64,000 bases of DNA from Pristionchus mayeri (Eukaryota; Nematoda; Chromadorea; Rhabditida; Neodiplogasteridae). The stretch is taken from assembly GCA_036245805.1 (NCBI GenBank), contig BTRK01000005.1, positions 26,765,469-26,829,468 on the forward strand, read 5' to 3'. Below, piece by piece: positions 22,957 through 34,600 of the stretch; the stretch's first letter is position 1; every line of letters starts with the position of its first letter. The translations under genes and the position numbers were made by a program. A model generated the notes under the pieces. It did no database searches, was not told the DNA's origin, and saw only the letters and a program-made list of their open reading frames with translations.

Positions 22957-23832
22957 ATAATGGGGCTGATGAGATTTGCTCAAGATCGACTTTTAAACGG
23001 GCAAACTTGGCGTATTCTTGAGATCGAGACCGAAGATACGAGGAATCTGCGCCCACAAGTGAAAAAGACATCTTAGTCCTTCGCAAGTTCCCCACTCAAC
23101 TTCTAGACGTCGATTGAGGGAGTTGGGTAAGTTCGCCTCCTAATATATCAAAACGCAGGTACATTATTCCTTCGGAGACTCCGTTTACTTCAAATTTGAT
23201 CTCGGATTTTGCTGTTAGTTAAAAGCCGCGATAATAAAGCTTTAAAACGCGTTCTCTGTAAAAGCGGGACAGTGCATTCCGGGAGGAGGCACAATGCTTC
23301 AAAAAGGTCGTATCGAGCCACAATTTTAACTGGGTAATGCCTGTGGGTAGGGTTCACTTCCACATAAATTTTATGTCGCTATCTACCGAACTCGAAAAAT
23401 AAAACTCATCATACTGCCTCATGTTATATACCATTCGAAAGAGCAAAGTTACGCCTAAATCTCACTTCACATCAAGTTTAATGCCAATACGCATGAGTTA
23501 CAACCGGAAATGCAACAAAAAGTTGCATTTTTTAAGGTTTTTGATTTTTCCGACTACAAAGATTCAATTTGTACCAATTGATTTTGTGCTCATTGGATTG
23601 GCCATCCATTTCTGCTTTTTATAAAAATTTTAAATTTAAGTATATCGGTCCTCATAGTTGTCGTTTTTCATGATATATGTCGCCAATTTGCCGACGAGGT
23701 TTCGAATCCGCTCTGACGCATGACCTTTTGCCAACTTTTCTTCGACCCAATATTGCTTCAAATTTGTTTTTGGCAAGAATTTCCTGGCCTAATTCATTTT
23801 CCTTGTTAATGGATTTCAAATATAGTGTATAC

Positions 23833-24181
23833 TAGGGCGGCAAGAACGGGTCACGGGTGACCCGCGCTATTCACCATTCTGCCGGGTCACCCTATTTTAT
23901 CACCCTGACCCGTTTCTGACCCGTAATGTCGGGTTAGAAGCGGCTCTCACTCCCTCTGGAAAGGAAGAGCAAGAACGAGAGAGTGCGATAAAAGGAGAGA
24001 GCGCCGAGAGACTCGTCTCTCGGCGCTCTCTCCATTTACCGCACTCTTTCGGTCATCCTCTTCCTTTCTCGCTCTCACCCTTGACCCGTGTCTGACCCGT
24101 ATCCGACGGGTCAGACCGACCCGTATCTGACCCGTATTAGAGGGTCAAAAGGTCAACCCGTGATCCGTTCTTGCCGCCCTA
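23833..24181. mobile_element. hAT-type MITE with 8-bp target-site duplication
   Basis: 349 bp, starting TAGGGCGGCAAGAACGG and ending with its complement. The flanks are the perfect 8-bp duplication GTGTATAC (23825-23832 and 24182-24189). End sequence and duplication length fit the hAT superfamily. Inside are repeated GACCCGT motifs and a palindrome around GCGCCGAGAGACTCGTCTCTCGGCGC; no coding capacity. Confidence 0.9.
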
Positions 24182-24220
24182 GTGTATACACATATTCGGT
24201 TTCATGGGAGATTCACTTTA

Positions 24221-24923
24221 CAGGGTGCGCCAAAATTACCGAGACTGATTTCATTATTCTGTGAACCGGCTGCCCAATCGATATGCGCGACCCCTATAAC
24301 ATTATCATGGCGAGTGGCCATTGGTATCTCATTATTCAAGGTCTCGTGCAAGTTAGTCAGGTTTTCTAGTAATGACGAAGTCTAGTAAGAGAAAGGAACC
24401 GTAAACTGTTGTTGCCAGGTCTGCGCACTTCAGTACGCTGTCCAGAGAAGACGCGCTAACACCGCGAACTCAATCCAACTTCGACCAGCAACACTGGCCG
24501 TTTCAGCAACAATCAGCTCCATTCAGAAGGCAAATTCGTTGCCGGACACCCGTGCACCCGACTAAACCACTCTGACCAGCCGGCCCCCGTATTCCCCCGA
24601 TCTCAACGCCTCGACTTCAGTATTTGGGGGTGTGTTAGTCCAAGATGTCCTTTTACAAGAACTCGACAATAATCTCCCTCAAGGCTGCCCTTCTCAAAGC
24701 ATGAGTCCAAATCTATGAAAATTTCATGCGGGAATCGATAGGTGGATCTGAGAAGACACCCAAGACCTGTCTCAGAGCAAATGGAGGTCCCATCAGACGT
24801 AGATAGTATGTTACTATTACCCATATGTCTGGTAAACTTTGCAATGAACGATATCCCTCAAGTTCAATTCTCAAGGTGAGATTCATTTGAAAACAACAGT
24901 AGCGGTAATTTTGGCGCACCCTG
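24221..24923. mobile_element. Tc1/mariner-superfamily element, degenerate
   Basis: 703 bp with perfect 21-bp inverted ends (CAGGGTGCGCCAAAATTACCG) between TA dinucleotides (24219-24220, 24924-24925). On the + strand near 24590-24630 a decayed transposase segment is visible: YSPDLN in one frame and LDFSIWG in the next, which resembles the third catalytic D region. The remainder is too damaged to assign a clade. Confidence 0.8.
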
Positions 24924-24925
24924 TA

Positions 24926-25165
24926 AAAAGCCTACGAACAATATCGATGAAATTTGAAATTACGAATCCGCAGTGACGGCGGTTCCAACCATGTAACTCG
25001 GCATCCGCAAACAGCTGGTTTTGACGTGACGGCACCTGGAGCCAATGGTGACTCTAGGAGCAAAATGTGCAAACCGTTAGATTACCCCAAATCTCATTGT
25101 TACATGAAATCGAGTTTTTTGCTGGGCCGGTCCTTGCTCAATTCTTAGGCAAACGGCATCATATA
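24926..25165. repeat. Half-arm of the CTAAGAATCG foldback family
   Basis: Ends with ATTCTTAGGCAAACGGCATC, nearly the end of the element at 5185-11255. It shares the GCACCTGGAGCCAA...AGCAAAATGTGCA block in degraded form. No partner arm was found beside it, so it looks like a truncated copy or solo arm. Confidence 0.6.
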
Positions 25166-25490
25166 CGTACTGTTCGATCTTTTTTACAATGAATGTGTAT
25201 ACACTATATTTGGTAGTCATTAACGATGAAAGTGAATTAAGCCAGGAAATTCTTGCCAAAAACAAATTTGAAGCAATATTGGGTCGAAGAAAAGTTGGCA
25301 AAAGGTCATGCGTCGGAGCGGATTCGAACCCTCGTCGAAAAGTCGAGTTAGCGACATAAAATGTATGTGGAAGTGAACCCTACCCATAGGCATTACCCAG
25401 TTAAAATTGTGGCTCGATACGACCATTTTGAAGCATTGTGCCACCCTCCTCCCGTTCTTACAGAGAACGCGTTTTAATGTAGTGCAGTTT

Positions 25491-26028
25491 TTGTAAACTG
25501 CATTTTGTATATCTCTATCATTTGATTCGATTATAATATTTTTTTTTTGGAAAATGTGAGTGTTTCTATTGGTGTGAGCAGGAAATAAGCTTCATCAAAC
25601 GATGGAATAGATAATGTAAGAGTGAATGCGTTGGTCAGGGAGCGAATAGACAAATCGGATGCACCATCCTCAATATCTTGAGTCATTCAATAATCTATGT
25701 ACACTACAGTATTGATTGGCTAGATGAGTGGGCGTGGCTCGAGTACGGTAAGAGAAGGTATTGATTGATAAGAGAAGGTATTGATTGGAAGCGAAAGAGA
25801 AGAAGAATTGAATGGAATACATGGAAAGAAGGACTAGAAACGACATCAAATTATTTGATTATTATGCAATACAGAATTTGTGGCGGTGGCGCGAAATAAC
25901 GAACTGAACTTGAACCGTATTGATTGGAAAAGAGAAGGGACGAGGAAAGGGGAGAGGTCTACAACGGGCTGATCAGAGGGTATTCACTGGGGCCTATTGG
26001 AGAAAAGGGAAACCGGGATGGGGCCAGC
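25491..26028. other. 3' flank of the PET-LIM gene
   Basis: No coding signal. It must contain the 3' UTR of the PET-LIM gene, which ends at 26029. It has short direct repeats (AGAGAAGGTATTGATTG twice near 25753 and 25774). Confidence 0.5.
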
Positions 26029-28576
26029 TCACGAGTTCTGGGCCATGAGTCGTGCCTTGGCGCATTCGGGGCAGAGGATATCAGTACCATCTGTGATGAA
26101 TCCCTTCCCCACGAGAGAAGTCGTACATTGGGCACAGACGAAGCAGTCATTGTGCCAATGTCGATCCTCGAAGGAGATAAACTTCGCTCCGCCGATGCCT
26201 ACAATGGTACCTACAGGAGGAGTACGGTAGGGAATCGGCCACAACGGTGGTTAGATAAGCGAGTACGGTAGAGCGAGTACGGTATTGAGATGAAAAGAGG
26301 GAGAGACGAACCAGTGATGGGCTTAGTGCACGCATTGCAGCGTTTGGCGAACAACTCCCCGTAGCAGTTCGCACAGTATGGTTTCTCGTCCTGAACGGAA
26401 GAGATCAGACTACGGTAGGTTGTGAAAGATACTGTAGAGGGAAGGGAGTACGGTACCTTGGAGGTGAACCGTTGTCCTGCTAGACTGGCATTGCAATTGG
26501 TGCAGCAGAAGCACTCTCGATGCCACGGTTCGTTCTTGTAAGTGACTCCTCCCGTTGAGATGACCTGCCATGTCCCTTCTCTTCCCTTCTTCCTCCAAAC
26601 TCGCTTCTTCTTCTCTTTCCCCAATTTGTTAGCTGACCTTACGCTTTGACAAGAAAAGAAGAACGAGAAAACGAGACAAATCATTCTTCCCCTCTCTCTT
26701 TTTCGCAGCTTAGCCCATTCCATTACTGGGGTCGAATTGGCCCATTTGCCTGTACCATTCGACGCCTTCTTACAAGTTAACATCGGGACAAACTCCTTTT
26801 CACAACAACCGAATGGAAGGGAGACCTTTCTGCACTTGCTGCAACGCGTCGCGAATTTGTCCTCATAGCAGACTGCGCAGTAGACATCTTCGTTCTTGGG
26901 GATAAACGACTTCGTGCCTGAAAGGGAATGAGGGGATTACTCCTTCCCTATGACCCTAATTCATCCCTTGCAAGGGGGTATGGGAAGGGGGGAGGGGGAG
27001 GGGGGGGGGACACCTACCGATGGGATTCTTGCAGGCTGCACAGCAGAAGCACTTGTCGTGCCACTGCTTCCCCTTGTACTCCATCTTCTTCATCCCTCAA
27101 CAACACTCTTCCTCTCCTTCATTCTCCTCCCTTTCTCACCCGCTCTGAATATCTCGCTGCATCCATCACAACGCGTCGCGAATGCTTGATCGTAGCAATT
27201 GGAGCAGAAGATTCGGTCGTTCTTCGACCCGAATGGCATGTCTACCAAGGAGACCTGAGAGGGGACGATCAGGGGAAGACTGAGGGGGGGGGGAGTTTCA
27301 CTCAATGCCCACCTTGCACATGTTGCAGAGGAAGCATTGCTCGTGCCAGTGCTTGTCCTTGTATGAGAGGTCCTGCAACGATGAGAATGGATACTGTAGA
27401 TAGTGGAGGGGAGTATCGATTGATTACCGAATAGTAGAGTGACATGGGTGACAGAAGGGAGAGCTAAATTGGATGGAGGTGAGGAGAGGAAATAGTTTGT
27501 GTAACTACTTGGAGAGAGATGAAGGGATGATAGAACACGAGGGAGGGAGTAGAAAGGGGGCGGGGCCAACTCTACCTACCAGAACGACCAATCCCTTAGT
27601 GATAATGGATCAATGGGAGACTCTGCTCTTCAATGGAGAGATCAACGATCAACCTTCGAATCGATTCCGATCGGTTTCTGGCATTCATCGCATTGGTTGG
27701 CGAAGACATCCTCGTAGCACTTGATGCAGTACGGTTGCTCATCCCTCATTATATACCTGCAATCGGGAGTGTTCACCCTGCACCGGCTCCTCCTCTTCCA
27801 AAGTGTGAAATGCACGACTCACCGCTGGCCTGTGAGGGTCTTATCACACTGCCAACAGCAGAAGTGATCGCTGTGCCAATCCTTGTTCATGGCCTTCGTG
27901 TACTCGCCAGCGAAGATCAACTGGAATGAGGAATGTTCACGATGACACGAGAGGAAGAGCACACCACTGTCTACACCACGAAAGGAAAAGAAGAGGTGAA
28001 GAGGAATGGGAGGAGTAGAAGTAGAGAGAGACCCTTTAGGGAATGGATGGAAGAATGGATGAATTGAGGGAGAGAGACGCCAATTTGAGTGAGACTTCTG
28101 AAGGCACGAGGACAAATTGGAGTGAGAGAGGAGGATTCTAAGAAGGGATGGGAAGATCTCCCCAAGGAGAGACACCACCATCCACTCCAGCACTGGCTCT
28201 TCTTACGGGCAGAGGGTGACCATCCACTGTTCTTATTCATCATCGGAATGATTTGGACGGAAATGTGTACTAGGATTGGAAGGAAGAGGAGTCCCGAGGG
28301 GAGAGTCGGGATTTGGCCCCCATGGGGAGATGGAGGAGGGGATAGGGAAGGCAGAATGTGATATGAAGAACCACTGACGTCGGAGAATCGACGATGAAAG
28401 AGATGGAACAAGTAGAGGAACCCTGAGATTTCATCGGGGTTGAAGTTGGGAAGAGAATCCGATCGATGGTAAATGGGTTGACTGGAGATGTTTAGTCTCT
28501 TTCTAGAGAATGAAGGAGTTCAGTAATCGATCGGGTAAAAAATGAGGAATTAGATAAGAGGTCACATCCGCTTATC

Positions 28577-28627
<51 letters not shown>

Positions 28628-31600
28628 TCTCGATGTGTCATCGAAGATGAGTGGAAGAAAACAAGAGAAGAGGGAGAGAGGAAGAAGACTTGCAAGAAGA
28701 GAAGGAAAAGGAGTTACAGCCTAACAATCTACTGGTAACATCGACATTCCATGAATGTAATATCAAACTTGGGATGTACGGAAAACTCACAATCAGTCTA
28801 ACTCATCTTTTGCATCAAGACGGAAACTGAGAAGACTGTACTGTGCAAGAACTTACTGTATGCTAAACTATGGTGGATAGTCTAAGAATCTAGATTGGGA
28901 AGGATCGTTGAATGATCGGTACGGGAAATGAAGGAAGACAGCGAATGCAGAGAAGAGACGGCTAATCAATCACGGATCCATAACACAATCGATCTCCCAT
29001 TCACCCACGCAAATGAGAATGCAATCGATATTCGGAGGACTGAGGAGATAGGAGTGATTGTGGACTAGGAGTGGGATAGATGAGTGTGTAAAAGGGAACA
29101 TGATCAATCGATGGATGTGACGAAGAGAAAGAAAGACGGAGTAAAGAGAAGAAGAAGTCCTCTGAGAGGGGGTGGAAGGAGGGAAGAGTGAATGTAAAGT
29201 GGAGGAGAGATCGGAAGGTAGAGAGAGTCCTCTCACCTCCCCCTTCATCGACTACACAGCTGACAGAGATTAACGGATTTGGAAGGACAGTTACACGAGT
29301 AGAGAGGAGAAAGGGGGGAGGGGGGGGGGAAGAAGGAGGAGGGGTCACGACTCCCTTCGAATCTGTTGAGGATGATCGTTAGGCCTCTATAGGGAGGGGG
29401 GAAGGGAGAAGAATGGATGGATGGAGGGGAGGGAGGGGGAGAGGGGGGAGACCCTATCGTGTCTCATACTCATTCTCTCCTATCATCAGAAGAGGTTCGA
29501 TGGGGCGAGAGAATGGGGGAGATCTGGGAAGCTTCTCTATCCGAGAGAAGAAACGAAATGCCAATATCTAGGAAGGAGAAGGGAGGGGCGAATGATTAAT
29601 TGTGAGTCGAGATTGGTTGGAGGGATGACCTAATGGGGGAACTTCTTAGGGAGACTGGAGGGGAGGGACACTGGAATGAGTCGGGAAACAACCCACAGTT
29701 TACAACGACAACCACCGTGAACTTATTCCTTTCGAAACGGGGCTTAGTTGTTCGTGGGGGAAAAAGGAGTGGCGTAACGTAAACTGAGAAGTCAAAGAGA
29801 AGTCAAAGTCGATGGAGGAGAAGACCCAAAAAGTCGGAGAGCAGAGGAAGAAATAGCTACAAATAGGCGGAATCCCTCTCCCTCGAGGAGGGATACAAAT
29901 ATAGGATCTCCCCAAGTCGAGTTAAGACAACAAGATTCCAGGCCTTGTGAGGCGTCTCTCACAACACACATTCGTCACTCGTGTCAGCCATCTGACCCAT
30001 CGATCTCCTACCGTACCTCATCGCAAGCTGCGCATCGCGGTTTGTGCAGCTCCGCGTAGTGACGCTCGCAGTAGATCTGCCCGTCCCTCACACAGTATGT
30101 CAAATCGACGAGCAACTGAAGGAGGAGTCAAGGATATGACACACTGGACTACCGTACCTCGCTGCAGGTGACACATGTGAAGCAGGCCGGATGCCAACCC
30201 TGGTTCTCGCCCAGCTTAGGCGCGATCACGGCCATCTCTGCCTTCTCGATAACTCCTCTGCACTTCTGGCAGTCCTGAAAAGGTACGGTAGGCTAAGGTA
30301 AATAGTCGATCGACAACTAACCATATTCTTCGGAATGTTGGGATTGACGTATCCAATGTCCAACGAGATCTCGTTGCGAGCGTTTACGAATTCCTCGTAC
30401 ACCTTAAGTTATTATTATTTCGAAATATATATTTTTTAACGTGCATATACGTTTGAATCAGACGTGTTTTCGCATTCTACCTAAATTTCTTCCTAAGTAC
30501 AGTAGGAGTCTCATGCTCTTATGCATATGACGCAGTATTTGTAAGGGTCAGACAATTCAGGGAGGATCTGGAACACCAATTTTTCAATAATATGGTATCC
30601 GGGGTACTTTTTCATGCTGATGACGATGGTGAACTTCATTTTGCATAATTGACCTCTAATGAAGCACTATTTCACCCGTCGAAATAGCGAAATTTCCGGT
30701 TTATTTGATTTATCAGGGGTAAAACTTGCTACAAAAATTTGGAAATTTGTTTCCCGAGGTGGTTTTTCTTTCTCTACACGATGGAATGGTGAACAACCCC
30801 GTTTGCAAGTTCCTTCATTGGTGTTCGGATTTTATTTATGGCTAAAACTCAAAACTAGAAGCCGGCATTGTGTGTGCATGTAAAGTATCTATTGCCTAGG
30901 CCGTAATCCGATTTTTGTGCAATTTGAAGTATGGGATTTTTACTTATGCCCATTTTAGTGTTCCGATTTTCAAAACTACTCATCTCTCACTATCTAGTCA
31001 GCGAACAAGAGAGCACACTTGTTCACCTACTCTCGTATCACTAATAGCTCAATTGGTAGTGCGTTGGCCTATCACTCAGCGAGTCGCGGGTTCGATCCCC
31101 GCCTCTGCTCAAGTTTTGCAATAGTTTTGCAATTTTTCAATCCCTCAATTTATTTCTAACGAGTGTTTTGGTGAAAGAGTAAATTGAAAAGTAAAGACGA
31201 TATAATTTGAATAAATTTTTATCTTATAGACAGAAAGCAAACATATCGTTAATAACAAAAGATGAACTATTGTGTCTAAGCATTGTTGATGAAAATTGAG
31301 TTGAGATCTATCTTGGCAACGGCTGTTAGAAACTTGATAAAAATATTGCAAAACTTGCACAGCGCCGAGGATCGAGCCCGCGACTCGGTGGATAACAGCC
31401 CAACGTACTACCAATTGAGCCATTAGTGATACAGGAGTGGGTGAACAAGTGTGCTCTCTTGTTCGCTGACTAGATAGTGAGAGATGAGTAGTTTTGGAAA
31501 TCGGAAAACTATAATAGGCATAAGTAAAAATCCCACACTTCAAATTGCACAAAAATCGGATTACGGCCTAGGCACTAGATACTTTACATGCACAAACAAT

Positions 31601-34600
31601 GCCGGCTTCTAGTTTTGAGTTTTAGCCATAAATAAAATCCGAACACCAATGAAGGAACTTGCAACGGGGTTGTTAACCATTCCGTCATGTAGAGAATGAA
31701 AAACCACCTCGGGAAACAAATTTTCAAATTTTTGCAGCATGTTTTACTCCTGATAAATCAAATACACCGGAAATTTCGCTATTTCGACTGGTGAAATAGT
31801 GCTTCATTAGAGGTCAATTATGCAAAATGAAGTTGACCATCGTCATCATCATGAAAAAGTACACCGGATACCATATTATTGAAAAATTGGTGTTCCAACG
31901 TTTGTTCGATTCTTAGGAGTACGGCGTCATATGAGGTTCTTCCTTAAATGGCAAAAAAAGATAAAGGTGCAGCCACGTCAATCTATTTAACTGTCGTCAT
32001 GAGACGACTACGCTAGGTTGTGTAGTGCGGTGAAGCCGACTACTGCTAGGACTATGTACGTATCCCTGCTGTCCAAAGTGCTTCTAGGGAGCGTTACCTC
32101 CATAATATATGCAATATCTTCTTTCTTAGCAACTGGATATTTTGGAATCTCAACGTGATTGTGTCTCTTTTCTGTGTAGACTTTGTAATTGGTGTGGCTT
32201 TGCTTGAATGGGAGAAAGAAAGGGAGAAAGAGAGGAGGACACGTAATTAGATGAACTTTGACTCGCTGTTCATCGAGATAGGCGCTAGTTCCACAAACAT
32301 GTGCATACTGAGGGAAATAAGGGAGGACGACTTAAAATAGTGCTTGCGAGGAGGACAATAATAGTCAGTGCTCAAAGGAGAGATGAGAAAGTGGAGGAAA
32401 GGGAAAGAGTCGCGTCTCTTCGTGCAACAATTCGAGTCTTAGATTCGTGTAAACCAGACCTTCTTCTCTATGGGAGTCGAGAGATGACGACAATACGCCA
32501 GAGAGAGGTCTTGCCTGCAACAACCACAGTACTCCATCGATCGATCCTCCATTGACTACAGTACTCCATGGATGGATGCTCACCTCGGTAGTTGCTGTAT
32601 CAATTGCTTCTCCCTCTGTTTCTCCCCTTGGGATCCAGTCCGAGGAATGAGATTGTTCGGCAGTTGAGACATGTACTCTTCCACCTCAAAGGAATACAAA
32701 TATAAATTATTAAGTACATTTTAAAAAATCGTAATTTGATAACAAACTTAAATAAATGGATGTTAGAAGACTAGAAAGGCGCTGACATTGATGATCCATT
32801 TGGAGTCTCTCCACAGTTTCCCCCCTGTCTTCATGAACCCCAGAAGGAGGACATCAGTCAGCATATCCTCCGATATGAACATACTCGCACGGAGGGAAGA
32901 GTGACTACTGATCTGCCCCCTACTTCTCCCCCCCTCCCCCCTCCCCCTCTCCTTCCTCTCAACTTATGTTTGATTATCAGATAATCCCCTCATTCGCTGC
33001 AAAGTTCACAAGAAGTTGCCAATCGTTTTTTCATATTCTTTTCTCCCTTTTCTCTTTGGTTTCCTGCTTAGATCCGCTTCTTTCTCTCGAAACCCTCAAA
33101 ATTTGTTCGAGAATTTTTAGTCGCCTCTAACACTTCAACTGGTAATGAATATGTGGTGGACCCAAAAGAACGCTCTTTTAACCACATTTTCCGAATTGAA
33201 TTCAGATGTGCGCATAGTTGCCCAGCACTGGCGGCGGCTTGTCAGGCAGTGCTCATCCATGAACCCCATTCATGGCTTTTTGTCAGGCAGTGCTCAACGA
33301 CGTATAGGGGGTCATGGTCAAAAAATTGATGGTAGGTCATGGGTAGGTCTAGACTAAGTACTGTACCAATCGATAGTACAGTACTTCCTGATACCGTATA
33401 TAGCTACCGTAACCCTGATTACCGCGAACTGATTTTTTTCAAAAATTGAAAATACCGTACCTTAATTAAAAAATCAAAGTACCGTAACCAATCGATAGTA
33501 CAGTACCACCAAATACCGTATCCCACTACCGTAACCCCGACTATCGCGAACTAACTTTATTTCTAAGAAGTCCTGGTACCGTGCACAATCGATCTGGTGT
33601 CGTGCCCGATCGATTGTACATTAGTCAACTGACTACCGTAACCCAGTTCGTTGGGTCAGATCCAGTTCCTTAGGTCAAACATTTTTTTAAAAATTTCAAA
33701 CATTTTTTAAAAATCCAAAATCTAACATAAAATGTTTCTACACTAACAACATATACGGTAGAATACTCTAAAATAATTTTACAATCGATTTTAAATTTTA
33801 AAAAAAATGTTTGACCTAAGGAACTGGATCTGACCCAAGGAACTGGGTTACGGTAGTCAGTTGACTACTGTTCAATCGATCGGCACGACACCAGATCGAT
33901 TGTGCACGATACCAGGACTTCTTAGAAATAAAGTTAGTTCACGATAATCGGGGTTACGGTAGTCATATACGGTATCTGGTGGTATTGTACTATCGATTGG
34001 GTACGGTACTTTGACTTTTTAATTTGGGTACGGTATTTTCAATTTTTGAAAAAAAGTTAGTTGGCGATTATCGGGATTACGGTAGCTATATACGGTATCA
34101 GGAAGTACTGTACTATCGATTGGTACAGTACTTAGTCTTGACCCCATGACCTACCATCAATTTTTTGACCATGACCCCTATACGTCGTTGAGCACTGCCT
34201 GGCAAAAACGTGTCAGGCAGTGCTCATCCATGAATAGGGGGTCATGGGGGTCGCCGGCGGCGTCGGCAACTATGGATGTGCGTTCTCCTGCTACAACAGT
34301 GATGAAAATGTCAAAGCATCAGATATTCTCCGTATGAAAATTAAAGACTCATGGAAAATCGAAATAAAATAAATATTCTATGGATGGCAGTGGATGTACA
34401 AAAGTCCACATAAATCTAATGATTCTCATATTTTCGGGAGCGAATTAAATAAAAAGAAGAATAATCTGGGATTGATTCTATTTTGCTCTTTCATCCTCCA
34501 TCTGTTTGAATTCTCGATCAAATCGACGCTCCCTTAGTTTCTCCCTCTTCCTCTCTCATTTTTCTCGATTCCTTCGATCACCTGATGGTACAAGATGAAT

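Larger units (their letters stand above)
23238..25490. mobile_element. Foldback element broken up by nested insertions
   Basis: The right arm 25186-25490 pairs with two left blocks, 23690-23832 (GCATGACCTTTTGCC, AATATTGCTTCAAATTTG) and 23238-23380 (GGGTAGGGTTCACTTCCA, CACAATGCTTC). The left arm carries an extra 310 bp (23381-23689) that the right arm lacks. The old loop was then entered by an hAT-type MITE, a Tc1/mariner-like element and a piece of another foldback family. The arm contains a B-box-like GGATTCGAACC, possibly tRNA-derived. Confidence 0.75.
30520..31940. mobile_element. Foldback element in the PET-LIM gene, with tRNA-like segments
   Basis: The left end CATATGACGCAGTATTTGTAAGG pairs with the right end TTCTTAGGAGTACGGCGTCATATG. 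The arms match to about 31140 and 31310 (CAATAATATGGTATCCGG, TTGCATAATTGACCTCTAATG). Each arm holds a tRNA-like stretch. The internal block GCTGATGACGATGGTGAACTTCATTTTGCA is shared with the foldbacks at 5185, 50905 and 60741. No coding capacity was found. It lies wholly in the intron 30403-32097. Confidence 0.8.

Noticed and set aside
31045..31112. Possible second tRNA gene
   Set aside because: A- and B-boxes are present, but the acceptor ends do not pair and the anticodon stem is poor, so it was listed only as a tRNA-like repeat.
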